From positions 1 through 11,810 of the forward strand of contig NWUY0303906988.1 in NCBI GenBank assembly GCA_004151065.3: a stretch of 11,810 bases of DNA, in the 5' to 3' direction. Shown here piece after piece: positions 1 through 8,170 of this stretch. The translations under genes were made by a program, and so were the position numbers. Origin of the DNA: Larix sibirica (taxonomy: Eukaryota > Streptophyta > Pinopsida > Pinales > Pinaceae). Below the pieces are notes generated by a model that was not told the DNA's origin, made no database searches, and was given only the letters and a program-made list of their open reading frames with translations. Positions within the stretch are counted from its first letter, which is position 1. The number at the start of each line of letters is the position of its first letter.

Positions 1-102
1 GTGTGCATGAGTGTGTGCGTGTACGTGTGCATGTTCCTGTGCATGTGTGTGTGAGTGTGTGTGTGCGTGCGGGTGGATGCATGTGTGTGTGTGTGCGTGC
101 GT
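1..102. repeat. GT-rich compound microsatellite
   Basis: This stretch consists almost wholly of GT dinucleotides mixed with GTGC and GTGCAT variants, and ends where the sequence turns to TAACATTC. It begins at the window edge, so its true left end is unknown. Such arrays are mutation-prone and carry no coding signal. Confidence 0.9.
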
Positions 103-1051
103 AACATTCTTATATATTAAATATGTGGTCAAATTGCTTATGGTTGATTGGCTATAGATTAGTTAGCCTAAATCGTTAGCCCCTACATGTAAAAAGTAAC
201 GAGGGGAGATATCATCTGGCGAGACTGAAAAATTTCTTCCACACCCCACTTGTAGGTTATTAAGAGTCTGTTCAGAGGTTTGCGATGAAAGCTAGAATAA
301 TCCTCCCTGGGTTAAGTGGAGCCTAAAAAGGTTTCATTTATAAAACCTAAAAGTAAGTTGGTAAAGTTGAGGGTGAAGTGCTCAAGAATTGACAATATGT
401 CTTAGGATAAAGTGATTGGGAGAAACAAAGACCAAGTACCAAGTTAACGTGGGGTGCAATCCTATCATGTTTATGTATTTAATTAGCTAGTGGAATGTTT
501 CTATTTAACACTAACCAAGTTTTGGGTGGAAGGCAGTATGCCCTCTTAGATAAAAAAATTGTTTGGAATAGATCTACTTCATTGTAAAGATTATTTGATT
601 TGCACTAGCATTGACAAGGTGGCCATCAAAGATGAATAATATTATTTTTTCTTGCTTTGAAAAATAAATACATACAAAGACTAAGAATGAAGCATGTATC
701 GAGTTGGATATGAACAAGAATGAATTTTTAAGGTTGCTCCTTCTTGGTGAGCATGCTAGGAATCATAGTGCCATCCATAACACAACTTCCAAAACACACT
801 TTCCATATTATGGGAAGACATCCTTCTATTGAACCATTTGGTTGTTTAACTGATGCACGTCATGTAAAACACAATTTTCAAATATTGTGTTCAAGGGTTT
901 TGCAATATGTAAACACTTGCATTTACTTATGATGAAGATCATTTTAATGGTCATTTTTTTAAGAATGGCAATCGAAGAAATCATAACCATCGGTTTCTTT
1001 AAAAAATATATATACAACATATATCGACATAATATGTTATTATTTAGTAAG
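103..1051. other. Intergenic sequence without an assignable feature
   Basis: I see no conserved protein motif, RNA gene or repeat boundary here. Short open frames exist (for example 744-932 and 887-1126 on the plus strand and 826-1074 on the minus strand), but their translations resemble no family I know. They are rich in residues expected from AT-rich DNA. Part of the stretch may be decayed transposon sequence too old to recognise. Confidence 0.6.
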
Positions 1052-1060
1052 AACTCAATC
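1052..1060. repeat. Left target-site duplication of LINE copy 1 (AACTCAATC)
   Basis: The nine bases AACTCAATC recur at 1726-1734, directly at the end of the A-tract that closes LINE copy 1. The two leading As merge with the tail on the right side, so seven bases (CTCAATC) are fully independent. A duplication that starts with A is what LINE endonuclease nicking at TT/AA sites would leave. Confidence 0.75.
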
Positions 1061-1727
1061 ATATTATTCTCCATTTATCAGTTTCTCATCAGATTTCCCT
1101 CGCAGCTAGTTTGGGGCCATGCATAAATAACAAGGAAAAATTACAAGCTTTAAAGCTCTCCATTACTCTTGCAGTTATGAAAAGGGTGCAACAACTCCAA
1201 GTGTTTGGAGATTCAAAACTTGTTATTGATTGGATGAAGAATAGGAGGAAACCAAAAAACATCTTACTAGTCCCAATTTATGAGGAGATCATCCAGATGA
1301 TGGAGACCTGCTAGTTTGTCATATTTTATCACATATTTTGTGAAAGGAATATTGAAGTGGATTTGTTATCAAAGAGAGGCCTACAATTTGAGGAGGGAAT
1401 ATGGCACATATGGGAAATGATAAATGAGTAGGAAATTGCAATCAATCCAAGTCCTTTCATGGGATATATGGATTGATTGTTGGATACATAGAAAGTAGTT
1501 TTTTTCTTTGATGATTTGACATTTCATATGTCGTGTGGTTTTTCGGGACACATAGATACTTGATCTGCATATGTATTTTTTGTATATCATCAGCTGATGT
1601 TTAAAGTTATTACTTTCAGAACTCATACAGACTATCAACTAGCTACTAGAAAGATCTTTGAATCTCTGTAAAAAATGTTTTATTTCAAATATAAATAGAA
1701 TGTGATTTTTCTTTCGTGCAAAAAAAA
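1061..1727 (+). mobile_element. 5'-truncated LINE copy 1 (RNase H end, 3' UTR, poly-A)
   Basis: The copy begins directly after the duplication and enters the middle of an RNase H domain. It carries that domain to its stop near 1431, followed by about 290 bases of untranslated sequence, and ends in CTTTCGTGC plus eight As at 1720-1727. The ending, the A-tail, the flanking duplication and the loss of the 5' part together are the classic product of target-primed reverse transcription that stopped early. It lies on the same strand as the larger LINE copy beginning at 3101. Whether the two belong to one family cannot be judged because the larger copy's RNase H lies outside the window. Confidence 0.82.
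1066..1431 (+). pseudogene. LINE RNase H domain fragment (ORF2 C-terminus)
   Basis: Read in the frame of base 1111, this encodes a plant retroelement RNase H of the RVT_3 type, which removes the RNA strand of the RNA:DNA hybrid. Recognisable blocks are LAASLGPCINN near 1099, then VFGDSKLVIDWM near 1201-1236, then the late block ERNIEVDLLSKRGL near 1342-1383. The first catalytic Asp lies upstream of the truncation and is missing. In the NNKAE-type block the sequence reads NNKEK, so the conserved Glu appears replaced by Lys. The Asp of FGDS and the late Asp (VDLLS) remain. A TAG at 1312-1314 interrupts the frame between the central and late blocks, and the frame ends at TAG 1429-1431. This is a dead fragment without its own promoter. 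Confidence 0.88.
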
Positions 1728-1734
1728 CTCAATC
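1726..1734. repeat. Right target-site duplication of LINE copy 1 (AACTCAATC)
   Basis: This is identical to 1052-1060 and overlaps the last two As of the poly-A tract, fixing the 3' boundary of the LINE insertion. The next base differs from the left side (T here, A there), so the duplication does not extend further. Confidence 0.75.
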
Positions 1735-2527
1735 TAAACCTTAGAGTTAATATGTTTCTTGAGAACATAACCAAAATTTAAATTTTTTGGAGACACAAGT
1801 GGATTGGAAAGGGAATAATGATATGGGGAAGGGGAAGCAAGGGCAATTGGGTAGATAGGTGTCCTAGGGATTTTTTTAGTATCCATACTTATAAGTAAAG
1901 AAACCTTCATGACAAATCTTACTAATTTTAAAAATGTCAACTATAAAGGTTTGATAATATTTTTGTAAAAATATTCAAATTGTGACATATTTCATATAGT
2001 TTCTAGGAAATTTCGGGAATTTTTAAGTAAAATAATTTCCTATAGAATTTGGGCAAATTGTTTTTGGAAAAAGTGGAAATTGCTTAATCATTTTTGAAAA
2101 AAATGGAAAATTAGCCAAATAGCAAAGTTTAACCCCTAAAATTTTCCTTAGGTAGGACAAAAGGAAAGTGTAGTATATTGGTTTGTTTTGACAATGGATG
2201 GATACATGCACCATCAAAAGCCTTGGCTCAAAAATCACAATCGAATTAATGAATTAAATGATACAATTCATTGACAATGTTATGCTTTATTTCCATATTT
2301 AACATTGTGAGATGAAAGAATCTGTAATATTTTGTGATACTAAGAAGGTGAAGGATGTAAAAAAATTTGATTTACAATGTCATCACCTTTTAACTCATAA
2401 AAATATAGACATTAAGGAATCACTTCTCTCCAATCTTTTCAAGCATAGTTTTTTTTAATAATGCGATTAATTCCTTAATATTTTTTTAAGGTCTTATAGA
2501 CCAAACTTGCTCTCAATGGACATTAAC

Positions 2528-2550
2528 AATCATCATCACCATCATCAATA
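2528..2550. repeat. CAT trinucleotide microsatellite
   Basis: The run is built from CAT units with one CAC interruption, about seven units long. It has no coding context. Confidence 0.8.
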
Positions 2551-2758
2551 AAAATTAAGAATAATAGGTTATCTTCTTTATCTCCTCAATCTTCTCACAT
2601 AAAAAAGAAACATTAAATTGATTTTTTTTCCAATATAAATATTTCTATCTCAAACTTAACTACATTCTAAGCACCTTGTTTTCCTCCTTTCAAAAAAACC
2701 ACCCACACCAACTAAAATGAAGATAAACTAACTTAACCAAAATTTCGCTCAACCCATC

Positions 2759-2781
2759 ATATCACAATCACAATCACAAAT
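2759..2781. repeat. AATCAC hexanucleotide short tandem repeat
   Basis: About three and a half units of an AATCAC hexamer lie in AT-rich DNA, with degenerate flanks. Confidence 0.7.
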
Positions 2782-3056
2782 CATAATGAATCGTATATCT
2801 TGAATAACATTCAACTTGCCACAACCACCAACACTCTAAAATCATCCATGCATGGCATTAAACACATTGTTAATGTGAAAAGAAATAGGGATTAATATGT
2901 TAATACATTGCTAAGGGAAATAATATATGAAAATATGAGGGGAATGAATTTAGAATAAGTCTTCTAAACTTGAATACAAATAAACCAAGAATACTCATCA
3001 TTGGTTATACTTTAAGGATTCTTATACAATCATGTCCAACCCCTCCACTTCTTGAA

Positions 3057-3095
3057 AGACTAGCACAATAAACCAAAGATTAGCACAATAAACCA
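3057..3095. repeat. Twofold tandem repeat of 20 bp at the LINE copy 2 junction
   Basis: The 19-base unit beginning AGACTAGCAC at 3057 recurs at 3077 as AGATTAGCAC with one base changed, a period of 20 bases. It lies directly before the first recognisable LINE endonuclease codons (3104). It could be a local duplication formed at the 5' junction of the insertion, or ordinary replication slippage. Confidence 0.75.
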
Positions 3096-3103
3096 TCTAC
3101 TAG

Positions 3104-3655
3104 GCTTTTTGGGATGATTTGGTAGAGTTTGGTATCCTAGAAGAACCACACCTTTTTGTCGTAGGCGACCTAAATCTTACCCTCACAATAAATGAAATTT
3201 GGGAGGGACGATCCCGTCCAGATCCACTAATAGATTAATTCAAGAACATTTTTCATGAAGAAAACCTGTTGGATATCATGCCATCCCCTTTACAACCAAC
3301 TTGGAGAAATGGAAGAACAAAATCTTTTGGGATAGCAAAATGCTTGGATAGATTCTTGATGGTAGCCGAATTAATGGACTCAGTGGCTCACTTTCGATCC
3401 TGTATCTCAAACATTCCTATCTCTGATCACATGTTGATTTTCCTAGAGCTCGATACAGGTACGACAAAACCTAAGTATCCCTATAATTTTTACCATAATT
3501 GGATGCATGATGAAAAGCTAAAGGAGATTTTCAAATTCTTGGAACTCTTACTCTCTTCCACCCCTTGCTACAAAAATGGAGATCCTAAATTTCAAACTGA
3601 AAGCAATAAAGGATGTGGTGATCTCCTAGGAAAAGAAAAAAGAAGATGGAATTAA
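3104..3655 (+). pseudogene. LINE endonuclease domain (C-terminal part)
   Basis: The frame reads into a plant L1-type apurinic-like endonuclease, the enzyme that nicks the target DNA to prime reverse transcription. Motifs in order are GDLN at 3164-3175, TWRNGR at 3299-3316 (the Thr-Trp substrate-binding block), LDRF near 3344-3355, and SDH at 3422-3430, where the catalytic Asp-His pair is intact. The N-terminal part with the metal-binding Asn and Glu is missing. A TAA at 3236-3238 interrupts the frame between GDLN and TWRNGR, and TAA at 3653-3655 ends it. The longest uninterrupted piece starts at Met 3269 (128 residues), but that Met is internal to the domain and not a natural start. Confidence 0.92.
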
Positions 3656-4035
3656 AAAATGAGCTTCCTGAGACTGAGAACGGAACCAACTCTTTTTAAT
3701 CCTCGAACTGTACAAGAATCTTAATCTTTGCTGAAAAATCTCATCTCGAGGTTTTAGAGAAAAAAAAAAGACAAAAAATTTTGGTTTTAGAAGAAGAAAG
3801 TTGATGCTAAAAAGTAGAGCTTTGTGGTTAGCAAAGGGGGACTAGAATACTACTTTCTTTCACATATATGAAAACCAGAGGAGGGTTAAAAAATCTATAT
3901 GGAAGCTATAAGATAATGAAGGTAGGATTCTGCAAAATCAACAAAAGCTGGAGAAAGGAGCTAGACTACACTTTCACAACATTTTGAAATATCTGAGAAA
4001 AAACTTCATTGTCAAACAACTTGAACTAGTCAGAT
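3656..4035 (+). pseudogene. LINE ORF2 connector between endonuclease and RT (left half)
   Basis: From about 3810 the frame of base 3819 gives SRALWLAKGD, a stop, then NTTFFH and later IWKLYDNEGRI. This matches the conserved connector of plant LINEs, in which a Leu-Trp-Leu block and a Phe-Phe-His block precede the RT. The part 3656-3809 is more decayed and contains an A10 tract. The piece ends at the LTR insertion point in the first base of a codon. That codon is completed exactly by 9866-9867 when the element and one target duplication are removed. Confidence 0.85.
4031..4035. repeat. Left target-site duplication of the LTR element (CAGAT)
   Basis: CAGAT directly precedes the 5' LTR. The five bases after the 3' LTR (9861-9865) are CATAT, four of five identical. 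Five bases is a usual duplication length for plant LTR retrotransposons, and the single difference fits the age shown by LTR divergence. Confidence 0.78.
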
Positions 4036-4170
4036 TGATGCAGGAGCATCCTGCTTTCCACCCAAGTCAAATGTTTGATCAAGATCTTAGGGTCTTCATT
4101 TCTGAATTAGTGGTTCTTTGATGAATTATTGTAAATAATACCATATTTAAATGTGATTCTAGATAGGTGA

Positions 4171-4273
4171 TGAGTCATGAGGTTAGTGATGAGTCATTTA
4201 GTGAGTCATGTAACTAATCCCATATCTGATGGCAGCATTCGATGAAGATCAAAGGATCCCATGAGCGAGTCAT
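4171..4273 (+). promoter_or_regulatory. Cluster of TGAGTCAT motifs in the 5' LTR
   Basis: TGAGTCAT occurs at 4171-4178, 4190-4197 and 4202-4209, with a variant CGAGTCAT at 4266-4273. TGAGTCA is the known core of GCN4-like plant bZIP (and AP-1) binding sites. Three perfect copies within 39 bases, early in the LTR where enhancers of the U3 region usually lie, suggest an enhancer. This is inference from motif clustering only. The copy in the 3' LTR is partly decayed. Confidence 0.5.
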
Positions 4274-4414
4274 AGAGATAGATTTGAGTGTTTTCTAATC
4301 TTAGAAACAGTTGGAACAAGTTAGGAGATTGTTGAGTGTAATGTGGATCTGAACTAGAATTGGTTTCAGAATCCTGTTGTTTATATGTGTGTAAGCCTAC
4401 GAGGCAGACAGGGG

Positions 4415-4506
4415 GTAGCCAAACAATGAGAAATTAGGCTAGGAAGTAGCCAAACAGTGTAAATATGGCTAGAGTGTGGCCAAACAATGATAAATTAGGC
4501 CAAGGA
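4415..4506 (+). repeat. Triplicated 31-bp unit in the 5' LTR
   Basis: Three adjacent units lie at 4415-4445, 4446-4475 and 4476-4506. Each begins GTAGCCAAAC or GTGGCCAAAC and ends in an AGGCTAGGA-like tail. Lengths are 31, 30 and 31 bases with moderate divergence between units. The same three units are found in the 3' LTR, so the triplication predates the insertion. Confidence 0.85.
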
Positions 4507-4812
4507 CATTGGTCAAAGTTGTATCAGGTCTATGAAGATCAGAACATAGGTTATGAATCAATGTGAATGTACATATTTCTTATGTTGAATGAAGGAAGGG
4601 CAATTTTTGTATGTCTTTATGTAATTGAATGAATGATGTCTGAATCATGATAGGAGTGGTTATCTCTGAGTGTATTGATATCCAACATGTGTAGAGTTAT
4701 GTGCATGATTTTGTAAATTGAATGTTTGATGAACGTGTTAAATGCCTGATAATTCTGTGTATGAGTGAACAGAGTGCCATTAACAGATATCTCCAGAAGC
4801 CGAAGGCTGTGG

Positions 4813-4830
4813 TGTATTCATTCGAATACA
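4813..4830 (+). other. Perfect 7-bp hairpin in the 5' LTR
   Basis: TGTATTC, a four-base loop ATTC, and GAATACA form a perfect stem. The 18 bases are identical in the 3' LTR (8960-8977), although the LTRs differ at about one base in ten. Function is unknown, and a short AT-rich stem can arise by chance. Confidence 0.55.
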
Positions 4831-5363
4831 AGGTGTGAGAAATTGATCGTTTCAATAATCAATTTAACAAGATCACAGTTTGATTAACCAGATGGAACAA
4901 AGAAGACATAAGAGTTCCCTCCCGATGATACATTATTGAAGGTAAGTATGGACGGTTAAGATCCGAGGAGGAGGATCGACGGTTTAGGATAAATCCTAGA
5001 AGACCAAGGTACAAGTTTGTTAAAGTCAGAACAAGCAGAGATCGGATGGTGGAGGCCGAGACCTAAATGATCGATGACCCATATGGTATTTTCATCAGGT
5101 GAAATGCACAGAAGTTAGACCTCTGAAATTTAAAGTTGGCGTTCTGCACTTGATCACAGATCAACAGATGAGACAAGACACAAAACAATCAATGGCTCAT
5201 AAAGGATTTCACTGGAGGAAGAGCTCGAAGGTTGACAACCAAACCGGACGTGAAATATTCATTAATTTCACCCTAAGCCAAATTAACCCCAGCATTGATC
5301 TGACTTGATCCAGATCCGATGGTCCAAAGCAATTGCGGGAGTCCGAATCCAACGGTCCAAAGT

Positions 5364-5517
5364 GTTGCCGGAGGATCGTTGCGGAAGAGTAATTGTGGGA
5401 AGAAGTTGTGGAAGGGTGATTGCAGAAAACAGTTGCTGAAGAGAGTTGCGGAAGGTGATTGCGAGAGGAAGGCGATTGCAGAAGGAAGGAAATGCGGAAG
5501 GCGATTGCAGAAGGAAA
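5364..5517 (+). repeat. Degenerate minisatellite, 13-14 bp pitch, 5' LTR
   Basis: A purine-rich unit of the form RTTGCGGAAGGNG repeats about eleven times, with starts near 5364, 5378, 5392, 5405, 5419, 5432, 5445, 5458, 5475, 5491 and 5505. Most spacings are 13 or 14 bases, with two of about 17. A longer direct repeat of about 27 bases (5314-5340 and 5347-5373, each containing GGTCCAAAG) leads into it. The array lies in the last quarter of the LTR, a region likely to be transcribed. Its C-rich complement explains the long minus-strand open frame seen here. Confidence 0.85.
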
Positions 5518-5644
5518 TTTGTTTGACACTCCGCATTTTGGTGAGACCTGAAATTTTATGAATTCCATATTACCGCTGATTTGGAGTCCGAATTTAATTG
5601 ACTGTTGCGGAAGAAAATATTTAGCTGATTCTGCTAAGTGTGGA

Positions 5645-5687
5645 ATCATCCTAATCCTGGGTAGCGGGTTGGATTGGTTAGGATGAT
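5645..5687 (+). other. Stem-loop near the 3' end of the 5' LTR
   Basis: ATCATCCTAA (5645-5654) pairs perfectly with TTAGGATGAT (5678-5687), and an inner AATCC/GGATT pairing is also possible. It ends 13 bases before the LTR end, next to the primer binding site. Structured RNA next to the primer site is known from the U5 region of retroelements, but a role here is inference. The 3' LTR copy has one mismatch in the stem. Confidence 0.6.
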
Positions 5688-5702
5688 CCAACCTGCATCA
5701 TT

Positions 5703-5714
5703 TGGTATCGGAGC
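5703..5714 (+). other. Primer binding site (initiator-Met tRNA)
   Basis: TGGTATCGGAGC begins two bases after the 5' LTR. It matches the usual plant retrotransposon primer site TGGTATCAGAGC, the complement of the initiator methionine tRNA 3' end, with one change (A to G at position 8). Minus-strand DNA synthesis would start here. Position and sequence together make this one of the firmest calls in the window. Confidence 0.92.
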
Positions 5715-6122
5715 CGAGTTGGGGATTGAAGCTGCCACGAAGGAAATAGAGGTAAATTAAATTTTGATTTTCAATTCATGTTGAAATTGAAGGATAAGCA
5801 CAAAGGTTTATGTTAAAAAGGAAATGACAGTTTCAATAGTAAATTGGAGTTATTGCAGAGAATAGTGGGAGCTGGGGTGCTCTCAAAAAATTCAGGCCAA
5901 ATATTGGTCCAAAGGAGATGGATCAAAAGGGATAATGATAAGATCTTGGTACATATCTTATAAGGTATTGATTGATATGTTTATCTTAACTCTAGTTTGA
6001 GATTATTGCAGATTGAAGCCGATAACAAGGTTGATAGTAGCAGACAACTTGAAAGCTATGACAGAGAACATGTTTGTTCTTAATGAGAAGATTTTGTGAA
6101 CTCTTAGAGAAAAAAAGAAGCA
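5715..6122 (+). other. Untranslated leader of the LTR element, with a possible intron
   Basis: The stretch between primer site and first likely start codon shows no sustained reading frame. It contains AG followed by GTAAAT at 5750-5757, which would serve as a splice donor. The T-rich run ending TTATTGCAG at 6003-6011, with a TTAAC-like branch site upstream, would serve as an acceptor. Splicing would remove 260 bases (5752-6011). This is a pattern-based guess only. A Met at 6058 opens a short frame that stops at about 6097, so a frameshift could also hide an earlier protein start. Confidence 0.4.
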
Positions 6123-7216
6123 ATGGCAGAACCTAAGGATCCAACAAAGGTTGGACAAGAAGAGGACAAGCTGACTGTTCTCAAAGAGGAAGTGGAAATT
6201 TAAAATCCAAGAGGAGCAAAGGAAGTTGCTCAAGAGGTTCTAGAGGAAAAGGAACCAAGGATACCAAAAGGAAAATCTCAAGGAGAGATATATTGTTGAG
6301 GTATAGTTAGCAAGTATGAAGACTTGCTGAGAGAAGGCTTAGTAGTATTCCACAAGTGAACAAGATGAAGTTCACAGAGAAAGAGGAGATAAAGACAATG
6401 ACTAATGAAAGTCATTACAGAGGTTCTGAGGAAAGCCACAATAGAAGAAAAGGTTCCAAGGAAAAAGGTATCAAGAGGATGATTCAAGAGGAGTATGACA
6501 TAGAATTAGTTGACATAGGATTGCAACTTATTCATTTAGAGATGCTACTATAGAAAGAAGACCAGAGGTATGGTTGGATAATGAAGAAGAAGAAAGTTCG
6601 ATGGCATTCACTACAGGTGAAGCTAAAGAAGAAAATGTTTTCTAGATTGAAGAAAGAACTCAGGACAACTGAGTCTGAGATAGAAGTTTTTGAATGTGAA
6701 CCAGAACAGGGTCCTTTGCTTGGAGAATATGTGAATGAGGATGATGAAGCAAAGATTATAGATGATTTTATGAACTCTCTGATGAGTTCAAAACCACCTG
6801 AAGATAATATGGCCGAGACTTCAGATGAGGAGCGTTATGTTTTTTAAACTAATGGCTTGGTTATTATTATAGGTTATGCTGCAGATGATAGGCAGTCTTT
6901 TGAAACTGTCTGAAAAATGGATGAAGCCAAATATGATGAAGAAGATTTAGCAAGTGAGAAACAGTTTAAAGTGTTGCAGTAAAAGGAACTCATTGATGAG
7001 TTGCTTAATGGAGGAAAGCAATCAATTGAAGCTTTTCTGAAGATGAAGGAAGAAAAAGAACTGTACAAAGACATTTCCATAAGATAGGATCAGAATTGTA
7101 TTCTAACGAAGGAAGAAACTGAACAGTCACCTTGGACTGTCGGAGAAATTGAAGGAGGAGAAATGCTTTTCAAAAGCATAACAACAACACATAATCCTTT
7201 TGTATAGGGAGATGAA

Positions 7217-8026
7217 ATGATAATGCATCCTATAGCTCTTGGTGAAGAAAAAAGGAGGATTCTAGGAAGAATACCAGTAGAGACTTCAGAGTCTCATGAT
7301 TTTGAAACTGCATTTTGGTTTGTGCTTGCAGGTATTGAAGAAAGTGAAGGCAGACAGAAAAATAAATCTGTCATAACAAAGGAAGATACCATATTGTCTC
7401 AAAAGGATGATCAGTACCTGGAAGAACTTGCTATTGCAGAGTTGGCTAATGAAGACAGAGAGATATTTTCTGATCTCAGAAAGTATGATGAATATTTGGA
7501 AATGCTAGAAGATTGGTTGATCAATCCAAGGATTGATAAAGATAATTGCTTAATGGATACAGTCATAGAGATGCTTAATTACAGCATGGGAGAGAAGGAG
7601 ATAGAAGTTCAAGGCATTGAATTGTCCTGTAGTGATATGATTTTGTTACAACAATCAAGTATAAATTATTGTAGGGGAATGGTCTACTCAACTGATTCTG
7701 AAGAAAAAATTGGATTACTTTATAGCATAAAAGTGATTACAAATGAGAGTAAAAATCCTAAAGATATAAGGATGCAGCAAGTAATGGACAACAACAACAT
7801 AATTCAGCCAAAGGAACAACAACAATTTCAAAACAAGAAGATGTACCAGCTAGTGAATAAGCTAGACAATGAAATTGAAGAAATGAGGATGTTGATGGTG
7901 AAGGTGTCTCAAAGAAGACATGAGGAGAAAAGGAATATCTACATTAGCAAATCAAGAAAGAAAAGCAGCAGTAGGAGACAAGTGACAGAGGAATATTGCA
8001 AAAGCAATGCTAGTGGAGCATTGTAG
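7217..8026 (+). CDS. Longest intact piece of the unknown ORF (269 residues)
   Basis: This is the largest uninterrupted open frame in the window and part of the longer decayed frame, so its Met is most likely internal. The N-terminal 200 residues are acidic, with Trp/Phe patches (TAFWFVLAG near residues 31-39, DWLINPRID near 93-101). Residues about 190-205 are Asn/Gln-rich. Residues about 207-235 look like a short coiled coil (MYQLVNKLDNEIEEMRM). The last 35 residues are basic, with a KSRKKSSSRR cluster that could bind nucleic acid or act as a nuclear signal. After its TAG the same frame stays open for 52 more codons to the 3' LTR. I know no family for it, and an expressed product today is unlikely. 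Confidence 0.5.
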   Translation: MIMHPIALGEEKRRILGRIPVETSESHDFETAFWFVLAGIEESEGRQKNKSVITKEDTILSQKDDQYLEELAIAELANEDREIFSDLRKYDEYLEMLEDWLINPRIDKDNCLMDTVIEMLNYSMGEKEIEVQGIELSCSDMILLQQSSINYCRGMVYSTDSEEKIGLLYSIKVITNESKNPKDIRMQQVMDNNNIIQPKEQQQFQNKKMYQLVNKLDNEIEEMRMLMVKVSQRRHEEKRNIYISKSRKKSSSRRQVTEEYCKSNASGAL

Positions 8027-8170
8027 CAAAAAGTGTGGAAGCTAGGAGAGTTGCAGTCAACAACAAGACAACAGGACAAACATGAGGCAATTGAAAAGAT
8101 TCAGCATAAAGTTTGGGATTTAGGAATATTGAATATTGAAGGTTATGACCAGGAGGTCATATTTCTTTCT

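Larger units (their letters stand above)
1735..3056. other. AT-rich intergenic stretch without genes
   Basis: No reading frame with a recognisable domain is present on either strand. The minus-strand open frames at 1734-1940 and 2023-2238 have no family resemblance and no context. Near 2055-2114 there is a loose direct repeat of about 31 bp built around TTTTTGGAAAAAGTGG-like sequence. Homopolymer runs of A and T are frequent. The stretch separates the end of LINE copy 1 from the start of LINE copy 2. Confidence 0.6.
4036..5700 (+). repeat. 5' long terminal repeat (1665 bp)
   Basis: The repeat starts TGATGCAGG and ends CCTGCATCA, a perfect 9-bp terminal inverted repeat, longer than the usual TG...CA. 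It aligns along its whole length with 8183-9860. A hand count over the first 350 bases finds about 29 substitutions (about 8 percent), and the GC-richer 3' half looks at least as diverged. Many changes there are CG to TG or CA, as expected from methylated cytosines. An LTR carries promoter, transcription start and polyadenylation signals. I see no clear AATAAA or unambiguous TATA box, so U3, R and U5 cannot be placed with confidence. Open frames inside it (5099-5308 plus, 5209-5691 minus) are not supported as genes. Confidence 0.95.

Noticed and set aside
744-1126. Overlapping plus- and minus-strand open frames with slight resemblance to plant repeat proteins (a GRHPSIEPFGCLTDAR-like segment)
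   Set aside because: The resemblance to PPR-type motifs does not hold over more than a few residues. There is no start context and no repeat periodicity.
1734-2238. Two minus-strand open frames of about 70 residues
   Set aside because: Compositionally they are what AT-rich non-coding DNA gives by chance. There are no motifs and no context.
3269-3655. 128-residue plus-strand ORF as an independent gene
   Set aside because: It is an internal piece of the LINE endonuclease. The same frame continues upstream to GDLN across a stop codon.
4415-4506. 31-bp repeats as a CRISPR-like array
   Set aside because: The units are directly adjacent without spacers, number only three, and lie in a plant LTR.
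5099-5308. Plus-strand open frame in the 5' LTR, with a matching frame at 9180-9455 in the 3' LTR, looking like a conserved small gene
   Set aside because: The frames match only because the LTRs are copies of each other. Nearly every base difference between them changes the amino acid, so there is no sign of selection on protein.
5209-5691. Minus-strand 160-residue open frame, also seen at 9471-9809
   Set aside because: It is the complement of the purine-rich minisatellite, which lacks stop codons on that strand because of composition. It shows low-complexity Ser/Pro/Leu/Asn repeats and no domain.
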